Positions 35,101 through 45,065 are shown, counted from the first letter of the stretch. The stretch: 64,000 nucleotides of DNA from Patiria pectinifera (GCA_029964075.1 CM057136.1:9610001-9674000), one strand, 5' to 3'. Program-made: numbers and translations. The notes: generated by a model not told the origin, from the sequence alone.

Positions 35101-37868
35101 CAGGCCAACAGGGACGGCAAAATCAATGACATTGTCTGCGGTGCTCCTAGGGACTTACACACAGCTAAAGGGAGCGGTAGGGCGAGGGGTGCGTCGGGGG
35201 CGTTGGCTCTCAGCCAGGCTTTGAACACAACGTCGTCGGCGCTGAAGAGTGCCAGTAACGGGGACCGGATTCGCACCCCTGATGGACGAACTGCTCTCAT
35301 TGTAAGTTTCAACTCTTCTTAACATGTGACCCTCCGGCACAGAACCAGTCAGAGGGCAATCTTTGTATCATGAAGTTGGTTATTAACCCTCCTGCTATTT
35401 AAGAGGTCATAAACGGTCAAAATTTCCTTCCACTCCCCCTGGCATATCGTTAACAAACCAATGGGGGTCTTGACCAATATTGACCCAAGTAATAACATCG
35501 CTCAGAATGCATGTTTTCATAGGAGGGTTGCATTGTTTATACACCGACAACTTGATGAATATGTTCGGCACAATTGGTGCATTTACGTTATCGCTCAATC
35601 ATGCACAATTTGCATGATCGGTCTATCCCATAAAAAAATCTCAGACTTTACTTCCCTTTAAAAAAAATAACCCTCCAGGATCAATAATTTGAAAGAATAC
35701 GAGATAGACCAATTGAAGCGCAGTTGACCGATGGCAGCGGAACGACTGATGGCAGTGTGAACGACCGACAGCGCAGCACGATCAACCGATCTCGCAAATG
35801 CATTTCTGTTGTGCAGGATCGAGCAATATCACAAATCCACCGATCGCACCCACCAAATACACTTGAAGTGGGATTTGCTTTTCATGTATCAATCATTTTC
35901 TTTATCTGTGTGGTACTTTGTAACCCTCGTGTCTTTATTTGCTTTTCTTGCTGCAGTCTGCACATAATATACGAGGTAGAATATCGGGAACACGAGAAGG
36001 ACGACTTTGTAAGTAGAAAGAATGTGTATTCATCCTTTTGCATTTATTTAATTTCAATAGTTTATAAATATTAATGCCTGTAGAGTCTATAAAAAGAGGT
36101 TCCTATATTCACTTTATAACAAATTTTATAAATTTAATTGACAAAAGATATGGAATTTGCCAAAATGGTATTTGAATTAAAGGAAAATGTACGGGTCATT
36201 CTATAAAGTTAAGATCCAAAGTGTGACATTTTTCTGTCCCTGTTACCTTGGGACTTTGTAATTTGCCATTCAAGTATCATTAAGAATGATATCAAACGAT
36301 TTATTTGTTGGGTAGGTAGTTTGCTATTCATAATCACTCTTGGAGGACGATTGCATTAAAGGGGCACTAGGTCCTGAAATCCCTGAAAATTTTATGTTTT
36401 GGATTGTTTACTTAGCCTATTTCAAACATCTGGTTGAAAGGAAACCAACCTAATGTCTTACCGTTCCCGAGAAAAGAGGAAGCATCCAAACAGCATCCAA
36501 ACAGCTCAAATTTATGGGGTCGCAAAAGTGGACTCCGAAATTGGTTCTCGCACGCATAATACAGGATTAACACAAAAACGCACAGTTTTGAAAGGATAGT
36601 TGTGTGGATGTTTATATATATCCTACTTTTAAATGTTATTTCCGATTAACATCATCTCATTCAAAGTGCGTTTTGCAGCCCAATTGGGCTGTTCCAGGAC
36701 CCAGTGTCCCTTTAAGGAGTGCATCAGAATTATAAAACCATAGATGTCAGATGTAACAGGGACAGGGAAAACGTGGACCCCAAATTTATAGAATGACATA
36801 TATTTCTATTTGCCTGCAGTATCACCGAGTCACCGGCTGCCACCAGTCAGTAGTAGTAGTAAGCCGACCCCGCTAGCAACGACCAAGAAAAAGACAAGTA
36901 AACGGTGCTCATTCTGCAACAAAAAGACTGGTCTGGCAACCAGTTACCAGTGCAGGTAAACTCACAATTCCAGACCGTGGCTAGTTTGAATTGTTTGGCT
37001 TAAAGCCATATAGGATCATTTGCTTTTCATATGTGTTGTTCGTTCCAACAATAACACCACTCAAAATCCAAAGAAGAATGTTCCAAACCTAACCTGTTGA
37101 AGTTTCAGCTCAGTGGATTTTACACTTTCCGGAGAAAACAGTGGAAAACCGTGCACAACCTCGACCTTTGGATCACGAAACACGATTTTGTCCATAGCCA
37201 TAGCTCTCTTTATTTCCAAAAATCAGTCAATTGACTGATAGTTGGAAATCCCCTACTTTCCTTGATTCCTTCATAATGACAGCAAGCCAGACAGAATAAT
37301 TTCAGGGGGTGTTTAATCCAAGTAAGCATTTTGATAATAATTTGGTAGGTTACGTTTGGGATAAATGCAAATGATCCTTTATGCTTTAAAATATGAGAAA
37401 AATTGTTTAAAACAATGCCTCAAAGCGCTTCGCAATTATTACCCCTGTTCACCAGGCCATGATATCAATTTTCTGCAGCAGCTCGAGATCGGCACAATCT
37501 GGTCTCTATCCTCACAGGCACCCATTTACAGATGGAGAGAGACAATCGTAGTAAAGTGTCTTGCCCAAGAACACAAAAATCATATTCATGTCAGGGTTCT
37601 AACCCACGGACCATTGCAGATGAGTCGAACACCATAATTACTCCACCACAACACTCCATGAAGCGAATGATAGTCTTCAGTAATTAGTACTAATTAATGC
37701 TAATTAGTACTAATTTCACTTAATTTTCACAGATGCGGACACAACTTCTGTGCAACCCACCGCTACGCCGAGACGCATCACTGCGGCTACGACTACAAGA
37801 CGGAAGGACGCAAGATCCTCGAGCAAAGCAACCCGCTAGTCAGTGCCCCAAAGTTGCCCAAAATCTAG
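22974..37868 (+). CDS. ZFAND4: ZFAND4/ANUBL1-like protein, ubiquitin-like plus AN1 zinc finger, 9 coding exons
   Basis: The coding exons join as 22974-23112, 25039-25114, 28535-28602, 29068-29257, 32868-33012, 34597-35301, 35957-36008, 36820-36955 and 37733-37868. All have GT/AG borders with matching phases, giving 548 aa. Residues 13-88 form a ubiquitin-like domain (MELFIETLTGTVFELRVSPF .. LKLVLAMRGG). A conserved block follows (EGDQLNFFRVVDRGDGTLTP), then a basic MSKMKLLRAKMETLSIGKK stretch. The low-complexity Ser/Pro/Lys-rich middle spans about 207-487. The C-terminal AN1 finger has C488, C491, C503, C505, C510, H513, H519 and C521 all present, and the protein ends APKLPKI as in vertebrate ZFAND4. 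The start ATG has a GCCATGG context and an in-frame TAA 21 bp upstream. The protein is shorter than the ~727-residue human one. A small extra exon between exons 4 and 5 cannot be excluded. Confidence 0.94.
23348..23782. mobile_element. inverted-repeat element, about 435 bp (ZFAND4 intron 1)
   Basis: GGTAATCCTTACTTTTAGGA plus CCCCTCT at the left pairs with AGAGGTG plus TCCTAAAAGTAAGGATTACC at the right, 27 bp with one mismatch. Non-coding interior. Confidence 0.82.
23808..24025 (+). repeat. dispersed repeat T, copy 1 (ZFAND4 intron 1)
   Basis: Shares TCTCGGACTTTACTTGCC-type, AATAATCCTCCAG and GGTGGCAGCGG blocks with 35555-35850. Rich in CGATCG/GACCGAT motifs. No gene. Confidence 0.55.
24247..24421. 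mobile_element. short inverted-repeat element, TTTCAGCT-rich (intron 1)
   Basis: Ends TCAGGGGTGTGAAATC and CACTCACACCCCTGA. The interior is a run of CAGCTTTTT repeats. Confidence 0.55.
25039..25114 (+). CDS. ZFAND4: ZFAND4-like coding exon 2
   Basis: Acceptor TTTTAATATCCAG, donor TATGG/GTATGT. Encodes IPISQQHLIWQSVELEDDYC and LHDYG, the middle of the ubiquitin-like fold. A family E element starts 32 bp past the donor. Confidence 0.92.
25146..25582 (+). mobile_element. TTAA/CCCTAA element family E, copy 2 (intron 2)
   Basis: TTAACCCTAACCGCCCTGAA at the left and GGAGTTAGGGTTAA at the right. The interior repeats GCAGGATT(T/G)AGG motifs. It starts 32 bp after exon 2 and shares its right TTAA with the next element. 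Confidence 0.85.
25579..26139 (-). mobile_element. TTAA/CCCTAA element family E-like, copy 3 (intron 2)
   Basis: Directly abuts copy 2 through a shared TTAA (TTAATCCTAACCCCAAGG) and ends GAGGAGGGTTAGGGTTGA. The interior has AATCCTTCAAAACCC and the ATCCTCCAGCAACCACTGT block. Diverged from the other copies. Confidence 0.7.
26330..26610. mobile_element. inverted-repeat element, about 280 bp (intron 2)
   Basis: AATAATAGTTTTGCTTCCGG at the left pairs with CGGAAGCAGAACTATTGTTT at the right, inside outer TAGGCC/GGCCTTA. The interior has repeated CCTACC. A partial copy lies at about 49743-49816. Confidence 0.75.
28084..28165 (+). mobile_element. element family C, partial copy 2 (intron 2)
   Basis: AATGAATGTTTATGAGTGCA followed by ATTTCATGAGGTGACAGA matches 9385-9460. 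Truncated on the right. Confidence 0.6.
28535..28602 (+). CDS. ZFAND4: ZFAND4-like coding exon 3
   Basis: Acceptor TTCTCTGTTCTTAG, donor AGAA/GTAAGT. Encodes IPPSSSLKLVLAMRGGPINT and RR, the end of the ubiquitin-like domain with its RGG tail motif. Confidence 0.93.
29068..29257 (+). CDS. ZFAND4: ZFAND4-like coding exon 4
   Basis: Acceptor CCCCTATTTCAG, donor TTAAG/GTGAGA. Encodes REMAEYMEANRDEIWEKLPG and FREGDQLNFFRVVDRGDGTL, a strongly conserved ZFAND4 block. Confidence 0.94.
30739..31865. mobile_element. TA-flanked inverted-repeat element, about 1.1 kb (intron 4)
   Basis: TA then CCGTAATTTTCGGAATATAA at the left; TTATATTCCGAAAATTACGG then TA at the right. GCGGCTTATACGCCG motifs recur inside both ends. 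TA flanks suggest a Tc1/mariner-type target, but no transposase is recognisable. Confidence 0.85.
32074..32783. mobile_element. inverted-repeat element with a nested inverted repeat (intron 4)
   Basis: Outer pair: TAGTCTGGTTCCCAGACC and GGTCTGGGAACCAGACTA. Inside it, GGGGCCAATTTCATACATGT (32453) pairs with the complement ending GGCCCC (32706), with matching GAGCTGCTTAA and CCTTAAGCAC arms. The outer ends resemble the internal marker of family A. Confidence 0.75.
32868..33012 (+). CDS. ZFAND4: ZFAND4-like coding exon 5
   Basis: Acceptor GTTGTTTTCAG, donor AAAAAG/GTCAGT. Encodes SGASMYNNMYDEEEEEQ and MSKMKLLRAKMETLSIGKK. A family B element begins 16 bp downstream of the donor. Confidence 0.92.
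33029..33579 (+). mobile_element. TTAA element family B, copy 1 (intron 5)
   Basis: TTAA then AGCTACAGTCCATCATTTG at the left; CAAATGATGGACTCTGGCT then TTAA at the right. The interior has a CpG-rich stretch (GATGTCGCGCACTGATCCGA) that AT-rich surroundings lack. Five copies in the window. Confidence 0.88.
33628..34046 (-). mobile_element. TTAA/CCCTAA element family E, copy 4 (intron 5)
   Basis: TTAACTTCAACTCCCTAGGC at the left and GGTTAGGGTTAA at the right. The interior is closest to copy 1 at 5364 (GTGTGGTCCTTGGAGGGGTG). Confidence 0.82.
34100..34520 (+). repeat. dispersed repeat U, copy 2 (intron 5)
   Basis: Shares ATTGGTCATGGAAAG, GTCCTGGAAAAGTCA and GATGCCAAAACAGCG with the reverse complement of 15955-16125. 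Ends about 75 bp before exon 6. Non-coding. Confidence 0.5.
34597..35301 (+). CDS. ZFAND4: ZFAND4-like coding exon 6, long low-complexity exon
   Basis: 235 codons in phase 0. Acceptor CTTTTTCAG, donor CTCATT/GTAAGT. Encodes a Ser/Pro/Lys-rich linker with no recognised domain. GC-rich and continuous in one frame, unlike the surrounding DNA. Confidence 0.9.
35555..35850 (+). repeat. dispersed repeat T, copy 2 (intron 6)
   Basis: CATGATCGGTC, TCAGACTTTACTTCCC, AATAACCCTCCAGGAT and CGATGGCAGCGGA match the copy at 23808-24025. Confidence 0.55.
35957..36008 (+). CDS. ZFAND4: ZFAND4-like coding exon 7, micro-exon-like
   Basis: 52 bp. Acceptor TCTTGCTGCAG, donor CTTT/GTAAGT. Encodes SAHNIRGRISGTREGRL. 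The phase (0 to 1) fits both neighbours, which supports it despite its small size. Confidence 0.8.
36193..36798. mobile_element. MITE family X, copy 2, abutting the exon 8 acceptor
   Basis: GGGTCATTCTATAAAG at the left; TTTATAGAATGACAT at the right, with GTCCCTGTTAC and GTAACAGGGAC further in. The right end lies 22 nt from ZFAND4-like exon 8. It contains the nested element at 36356-36715. Confidence 0.85.
36356..36715. mobile_element. TTAA element nested in X copy 2
   Basis: TTAA then AGGGGCACTAGGTCCTG at the left; CCAGGACCCAGTGTCCCT then TTAA at the right, 360 bp. No open frame. Single copy in the window. Confidence 0.82.
36820..36955 (+). CDS. ZFAND4: ZFAND4-like coding exon 8, first half of AN1 finger
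   Basis: Acceptor TTTGCCTGCAG, donor TGCAG/GTAAAC. Encodes a serine-rich lead and CSFCNKKTGLATSYQC. A family X element ends 22 bp before this exon. Confidence 0.94.
37000..37389 (+). mobile_element. TTAA element family D, copy 2 (intron 8)
   Basis: TTAA then AGCCATATAGGATCATTTGC; right end GCAAATGATCCTTTATGC then TTTAA. Matches 13694-14090 across the interior. It starts 45 bp after exon 8. Confidence 0.85.
37415..37645 (-). repeat. SINE-like repeat with tRNA B box, copy 1 (intron 8)
   Basis: CAAAGCGCTTCGCAATTATT, AAAGTGTCTTGCCCAAGAAC and CAGGGTTCTAACCCACGG match 55701-55985. On the minus strand the last block is a degraded tRNA B box, typical of SINEs with this CTTGCCCAAG core. Confidence 0.65.
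37733..37868 (+). CDS. ZFAND4: ZFAND4-like coding exon 9, second half of AN1 finger
   Basis: Acceptor AATTTTCACAG. Encodes CGHNFCATHRYAETHHC, then YDYKTEGRK and the C-terminal APKLPKI before TAG. Confidence 0.95.
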
Positions 37869-38271
37869 GCCTTAATTGTCCACATTTTTAACAAAAAATG
37901 CAAACGATTATAGTTTTTTTTTTTAAATTGATCGATCACTGAAGTAGAGATAATGTGTAAGACACTTGTATACCTGTGTGTGAACGAAATTTGAACGTGG
38001 GGTTTCGTGAAAAGTTCACGGCACTGAAGTCTGTTTCTATTGCTTTTGGGAAAATTTCTCGGTTTTCAAATGGCATTTCATTTGCGTCGAATTTTTTATC
38101 AATTATTGAAAATTTTAAACGAATAACTTTGTTAGATATAGACATTACCACTGCTGTATCTGGGGGGTCGTACAGTAAGCGTAATTGAAAAGTGCATTTC
38201 CAAGATGAATGCAAAAACTAAAATGTACAAGATATTTTGGTATTTGTAGTTTCTACACAACACATTATTGT

Positions 38272-38803
38272 TTAAAGGGAATGTACATCGTTGGCTTTTG
38301 CTGTAATTTTCAGAAATGAACTATTTGAGCGGTTAGTATAATAGATGAAATATTGTTACACTGACATGTGTGAAGTTTTGTGTTCAAAAAATGCTGGAAA
38401 AACCAAGAAAAACACAAATGTTCAAGTAGTCTGGTTCCCTGACTCCACTAAAGATGAAATGGATCAATTTATAGATGCCGGAAAATTGTAAGGTAAGGGA
38501 ACCAGTCTAGCTGGCCTGCACCCGTTCATGAACATGAAACCAATAGCAAAAAAAAAAATGGACTGAAAAATGGTAAATTTGGAACAGAAGTTGGAAAATA
38601 GTTAGGTTTTTCCAACGGTGGTCGGCCGACCACTGTTGGAAATTTATACAAAATACCACTTTTCTTGAAAATGACTTCACACCAGGTGCCATAATTTTAC
38701 AGGATGCTTTAGACTGTCATTTATCAACATCCTTGTAAGGTATTTTGTAAAAGTGTGTTAGTTTTGTTTTTCGATGTTCGCAAATGTTGTATATTCCCTT
38801 TAA
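38272..38803 (+). mobile_element. TTAA element family A, copy 2
   Basis: TTAAAGGGAATGTACATCG at the left and AAATGTTGTATATTCCCTTTAA at the right, with AGTCTGGTTCCCTGACTCC inside. It lies about 400 bp after the ZFAND4-like stop codon, so it may be within the 3' UTR. Confidence 0.88.
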
Positions 38804-40335
38804 ATTATCGAGTAACAAAGTGCCAGTAATGTTTTTTACATTGCATGCTTCCTGAATTCTGCACCGCCCTCAAATGTAGAATAAGGCTTCATTACTCTGA
38901 ACTTTTTACATGGATGATAGTGTGCACTGAATGTGCAACATATCTCTACTTCAGTCGATGTGGTCATCCTAAAATTGAAATAGTGTACATTATATTTGTA
39001 CAGATACAAGCCTATTACGACTACCATATCTTAGCCAATTTTCAAGTGCGTATTTTATTCCTTTACAGTTCCTACAGCGATTTTCTTTTTAATTCTGGTT
39101 TTTATGACATTAATCATTTTTGGAACAATTTTTGTGAATTTGGTACATTTTCGGCCCAAATGTGTGGCATTCTTCAACTTTGCGGTTCGCGGTATCTCAA
39201 TCTAATCATGTTGTGTAATGCAAGGCGGAGTGGTTTGCGTTGAAATGTAACCAAAAAAAGGCAATCATAATTTATTGATATATATTGGTTTCAAACAGTC
39301 TACATAGCCCACGTGTTTGTACATTAAAAAAATATAAGCATTGAGTTTAATATAAAAGAAAATTATGTTTTTCATGACAAATCTTTGGGAAAAATTATGT
39401 TGTGCATCAGATTAAATTGATTAAAAATTCTCGTTATTCTCAATTCAATTTTAAATGAAATCGAACAGAAACAAATGGAGGTTCTTCTTTTCTTATCGTT
39501 GACACCAGTTGTCAATGTTTCAGAAAAGATGAAAAATCAAAACGGATCTTAAGTTTCCACGTCTTATTTTGTATAGATCGGGGCGGAGTGACATCATCTG
39601 TTGAAAACATGTATTCATTTGCGCACCAGTTTTCATCGGTTGCTATGCGTTACCATTCAGCACTCCAGACTCAAGACCCATTGAGTTTCAAGAACATAGG
39701 TCTGGGAGCTAGACGAGCGAATGTAAAAAAAAAATCCTGGATGCCCGCGCGCACCTATAGGCTGCAAAACTAGCAAGACAACAAAAGATGCAAGTTATGT
39801 TTTCTAAATTCTGCTTATAAATATATTTCAAATTAAAAGTTCTGTCTCGTATGAAGAATGCACAAACACCAAATAAATCGTGTATTTTGTTTTGACTTAC
39901 ACTAATCCATGCATTAAATTTTACTTCGCTTTACTTCATGAGATGTTGTCCCATTGAAATCATTATTTCTTCAGTGAAAGAAGGATTTTTTTTCTTCAAA
40001 AAATTAAGTTCTAGTCAGTCGGTATAACTTTCATTCAGTAATCATGGCATTTGTTACGAGAGCGGCCTTTTTCAGTTTTGAAAACTGTTTACATTGTTTT
40101 CCATTGTAATGTCACAGAATATGCGTTTTAAAAGTACAAAACAGCTTCACAAAAGGTGTTTAGTTTTTCAGTTTTAGTCCAAAAATTATTTGGATCCAGT
40201 GTTTTTTTTTCTCAGTATTAATTCTTGAATTGATTGGAATTTGAAATTGATTATTAAAAGCAAGGCCTTTTATACTGAAAAAAATGTGGTCTCTGTGTGG
40301 AAAACTTTTTGTTTAGTCCTTAATTACCCAAAGAA

Positions 40336-40432
40336 GGTGGGGGTGGGGTGGGGCTGGGGCTGGGTTGGGGTGGGTGGGGAGGGGCTGACTGAGGGGAGGG
40401 GCTGGCTGGGGGGGGGGGGTGTTGGGGGTTTC
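40336..40432 (+). other. G-rich tract with G-quadruplex potential
   Basis: About 95 bases with more than ten runs of three or more G on the plus strand (GGGGTGGGGTGGGGCTGGGG and similar). Flanks are AT-rich. Could fold into quadruplexes; function unknown. Confidence 0.75.
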
Positions 40433-40832
40433 ACTGGCAAATGTCGAGAATAGGTTTTGTTACTTTTGTATTCAACATGCTGACAAAATATTCTGACCAT
40501 AAAATCTGACCTTAAGATTGGACAGAAATAGTCAGAATTTTTCGGTCTGGTAGCCAGACTACCAAGACCTGACCTCAGTGAGGGCGCCCTACACAACGCC
40601 TGGGGTGGATAACTAATAGACTTGTTCCAGTCCCTCCATCATAGATTCTAACTTTAGAGTAATTAATTAGACAACTTTAGGGCACACATTTTCCCATCAC
40701 GGAAATCTTAACTGAAGAAAAATGGGGGAAAAGTCTGCGCTGACGGAATACAGAATCCATCCCTTTATTTGTCACTTTTACTTGAGAGCGTTAAAAAAAT
40801 GACAGCGCCACCCATGCTTCAACATAAAGTGT

Positions 40833-40897
40833 GTCTTTGGCTACGGCTAGGCTACGCACGAAAAAAAATCGTGCGTAGCCTAGCCGTAGCCAAAGAC
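40833..40897. other. perfect 29-bp-stem hairpin
   Basis: GTCTTTGGCTACGGCTAGGC and the following nine bases pair perfectly with the complement ending GTAGCCAAAGAC, around a 7-A loop. No mismatches. It could be a young snap-back insertion or a small-RNA precursor. Confidence 0.9.
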
Positions 40898-41707
40898 GAA
40901 ATGTATTAATTACCTTTGATTTCGCAATAACTAGCCAGTCTGATCCTAGTCTGAGCCCAAGTCAGTTTTATTATATGCAGCTTATTCGATGCGATGAAGT
41001 ACCAGACCATTATGCTGGTAATCGAATGCTTCGTGCTTTAACGTATGTGTACGCGACAAGTACCAGCAGTTTTACTGTAAAATGATGACAAACACAATGA
41101 CATCATCACCATTCGCGCAGAACATGCAGAAAGCAAATTCGACGGCCAAAATTTACGATTTTTTTGAGTTCTTCACACTTTTGTAGAAGGCAGTAGGTTA
41201 TATTGCTTTGGTGGTGAGTAACTGTTCAATTGTTCCTCTGTATTTGAGCTTTTTAACTCCTTTTAATTCCGTACTTTAGTTTCGTAAAATATAATCAAGT
41301 GTACTGTGGGGATTTCCTACCAATAGCAATGACATTGCCATGTCATGCATGTAGGCGCAGGTACAGGTGTCGGATTTCGGCCTTGATTTTGGAAAGATTT
41401 AGGTAGAAATTTAGAAAGAATAAAACCGCCTATTGCCAGTTATGTGCCCCAGTTTCGAACAATGTAAACCCAGTGAAGGTTGATTGATTACCTTCATTGT
41501 TAATGAAAAAAATAAGCCTGGGTCTTGGCTGAAAAAGAAAACAAATATATTTTTGGTACGGTAGTGTATATTTTGCCGGAGGTAACGCCGGCAAACTAAC
41601 ATTTACTAAAGGTTTGCCGGCGGCAATCCATATCAACAGAGGGCGCTGTACTCTTTGAGATAGGGCTGAATTATAACATGTATTAAATTCCCACCAAAGT
41701 TGTGTAG

Positions 41708-41787
41708 CACAGTCGGTGTAGTGGTTAGGCAATGGCTCTAGTGACGTGAGTGGGATGTCCCGAGTTCAAATCCTGATCCCCGCCACA
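41708..41787 (+). repeat. tRNA-like repeat
   Basis: GTCGGTGTAGTGGTTAGGC (A-box-like) and GAGTTCAAATCCTG (B-box-like) at tRNA spacing. The stems do not form a clean cloverleaf, so a SINE head or pseudogene is more likely than a tRNA gene. Confidence 0.5.
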
Positions 41788-43151
41788 TTTTTAAGGTTTT
41801 TTTTCCCATCCCCAAATAAATATGAATATTCTTCTTTTATTATTTTGATATGTCTCAAACATTTTATTGCAGAGTATTACTTTTTCTTTTTCAGATTTGT
41901 GGCTCTGGAGGATTTTTTTTAAAGGGAAATAAAGTCCGAAATTATTAAATGGTCTGATTCCCATCTTGTAAATACAAAGTAACAACGATAATATTGGCAT
42001 GGAGCCAGACTAAAATTTGTCACCGGAAAATGTTTAAGTACAAAAAAAGTACTGCGCATGTTCAGTGCATATCCGGCAAACTAACGTTTACTGAAGGTTT
42101 GCCGTCTTCGGCAAAATATCCACTGCCTTCTTTTTAATTGTATTATTTACAATGTCTGTTGAATTCTTTCTCCATCATGTCCATCTTCTCAACCCTGTAA
42201 AGTGTCATTGTTTAGTTTGTTATACATGTACTGTATTTCGTCTAACTTATCCAATTTAATTTACAACTTGTACAATTATCAAATAGAGGAAAGGGTTTGA
42301 ATTTTTGAGAGAAATTTGAGGGTAAAATGATGATGGCAACAACAAAACGCACCATGAAAATAAAGATGGCGATCACTGCGATGTACCGGGAACACACAAT
42401 ACCGCGCTGAGTCGCGTGACACCAATGGTAAAACGCGTACAAAAATCATAATTTCTATCTCAAGTCAGAGAGTGTTTCAAAATGACAAAAAAAGTTGTCA
42501 TTACTCCATTAGAATTGAGAAAAGTCTGTTTTATGTTGAAAACATCATTTTGGAATGATAAAAAACACCCTTGACTCTAATTTGATCATTACTACATCAT
42601 GTGCACAGTACCGATACATGTACGGTAAAGAGGGGTCGTACGTACACTACACGATCACCCCTCCCTGCAGGTATATGTACCGCAGACTGGGACCTTAAGT
42701 GCTCAAAAAGATGCAAAAGAAGATCAGGCCAACTTTACTCACTATTTAGCCAGCAAATTTCTCCAAAACTTTCAATGGGCACAGAAAAGGTCCTCAGTAT
42801 TTCACCGACCAAGTTTGAAGACTCAATTCAATATTTAAAGGAGACTTTTCTTAAATATATATGGCAGTGGCTTGCACATGAGAGGGAAGTCAAGTGATTT
42901 CAAAATGAGGCTAAAGACTAGACTTGTACATGTCCATCCATGGTCCAACTGTTTGACAAGACTGACTTCTTCATTCATTGTCATTAGTCAGGTGCCTGAC
43001 TATGGAGAAATGTGTAGAAATAGTGACCTAGTACCCGACATCCTAGATATTTCTTTTGGCACAGTCAGCTGACAGTTCATTGATGCAGTACTGAAGAGTT
43101 GTTGGACTGGTTGTTACAGATGCCAGTCTATTTTCTTGTATGCATGTTTTT

Positions 43152-43209
43152 AGTCCCTTAAGTTTTGGGACTCTCATACACAGTATTGAGAGTCCCAAAT
43201 TTTCGGACT
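43152..43209. other. imperfect hairpin, about 24-bp arms
   Basis: AGTCCCTTAAGTTTTGGGAC continuing to TCTCA pairs with TGAGAGTCCCAAATTTTCGG and ACT, with internal mismatches, around a short loop. The size is compatible with a miRNA-like fold but there is no other evidence. Confidence 0.55.
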
Positions 43210-43301
43210 ACATGTACACGTTATGTACGGTAGACTGTTGAAATTTGTTAAAATGAAATCTACACTTGTCATGCTTGTCATATAGATTTGTGCAAGATAA
43301 T

Positions 43302-43626
43302 TTAAACCCTAACCGCCCTGAATCCTTCAAAATCCTCTTTGTCAAATTGGAGGAATTTGGAGGATTGAGGTTACATGGCAACTGGATTATGCTTGAAATC
43401 CTCTGTACTGCTCCAGGATGTCACTGGCCAAGCCTCAACATATTGATAGTGACTGCCGCAGGATTTTGCAGGATTGAGGCATTGGTCACCCCTCCGAGGA
43501 CCATATTCAAGAAATAATGGAGGAATTTGCAGGATTGAGGCTATATTTTTCCATGAGGCCAGTTGGAGGATTTTGCAGGATTGAGGCTACACATCCTAGC
43601 AAAAAGGCCTAGGGAGTTAGGGTTAA
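43302..43626 (+). mobile_element. TTAA/CCCTAA element family E, copy 5
   Basis: TTAAACCCTAACCGCCCTGA at the left and CTAGGGAGTTAGGGTTAA at the right. Internally closest to copy 2 at 25146. Confidence 0.85.
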
Positions 43627-44270
43627 GAAAAATGTTATCACAGATTTTTTTAATGCTTTGTAAATGTTGATTGGATGAACAGAATGAATTAATATTCCTG
43701 TTTATACATGATCATACATGTATACAATGTTTGCAAGTCCGTAAGTCCGCAAGTCTGAAAAATGCTATCGCAGTTTTTTAATGCTTGCATTTTATATCAG
43801 GTTAGTGAACACAGGAATATTTATATTTTCATTTTATGGACGGTGACACAAAACGATAAACATTAACCTAAATACACACGTAAGCAAGCATTTTTCGTCA
43901 GCACTTCAAACTCTCGTAAACTCCGAACTTCAAACATCCTGTTTGTTTTTTGATCGAGCGATTCGTTCGGTTTCATTTTCCCTTCGACCGTGTGGTATTT
44001 CAAAGAACAACTGCAACTGGATTCTTCTATACTGACTCATAAAATATTGTTTTGTCTGTTTATTTGTCTTTCTGATTTTTGTTTATCTGTTATCTCCATG
44101 TACATACGTGTTCTGTTTATAATTTACATTTTTTTTTTCACCTCAAATGCGTACATCGTTATGCCAGATGGCGTAATAATTTGCATATCTTGCATGAAAA
44201 CAAGTGGTTGATTCCTCATTGTGTTTACATGTACATGTATGTACAGTACAGTAGCTTACACAACTGTGTT

Positions 44271-44794
44271 TTAAAAGGGAAAATACAACATTTGCAAACA
44301 TTAAAAATAAAACTACATGTACCAAATCATTTTGAAATACCTTGCTGGACTGTTAGTGAATGACAGTGTAAAGCATCCTGTAAAACCATGGCACCTGGTA
44401 TACTGTCATTTTCAAGAAAAGTGGTATTTTTGTATCAATTTCCAATGCTGGTCAGCCGACCAGCGTTGGAAACAACTTAAATACTGGTCCCAATTGACCA
44501 TCACACTTGTTTGCAATCGATTACACACCTATGAACGGGTACATGCCAGCTAGACTGGTTCCCTGACCTTACAATTCCCCAATGTATGTAAACTGCTCTG
44601 TTTCTTCTTAATGGAGTCAGGGAACCAGACTACAGGAAAATGATTGTTTTTCTTGGTTTTTATAGCATTTTCGATCCCAAAACCTCAAAAAAAGTCAGTG
44701 TAACTATATTTGCTATACATGTATATTTCCAACCACCCAGTTCCATCCATTTCTGAAAATTACAGCAAAAACAAATGATGTATATTCCCTTTAA
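44271..44794 (-). mobile_element. TTAA element family A, copy 3
   Basis: Inverted relative to the other copies. Begins TTAAAAGGGAAAATACAAC and ends GATGTATATTCCCTTTAA. The marker GGGAACCAGACTACAGG is present in reverse complement. About as complete as copies 1 and 4. Confidence 0.88.
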
Positions 44795-45065
44795 ATTTGA
44801 TAGCATGGAATCAAATAGTCGTGGCCCTAGACATCAGTGATCAAGAGCATTAGTTGCAATGTTCTGTAGCGCTCTTGCATAATCTAATTTTTACATTCTC
44901 TTACTAACGTCTTGGTCATTTTATAGCTATGGGGGCGTGGCCATTTTGTGTAAATAGGACCGTCTGTATAAATTCGAACAAAACGGCAGTTCCTATTTGC
45001 CGCAATGGTCGCGCCCTCACACGGGTCAGGGGTGTCACTGCGTCGCAAACGTTTACCACCATCTG

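Noticed and set aside
34746..35312. Minus-strand and alternate-frame proteins over ZFAND4-like exon 6
   Set aside because: GC-rich coding exon with few stops in any frame. Only the +1 frame joins both neighbours in phase.
42601..42897. 98-residue plus-strand frame as an exon
   Set aside because: No recognisable domain, no supported acceptor or donor, and no partner exon nearby.
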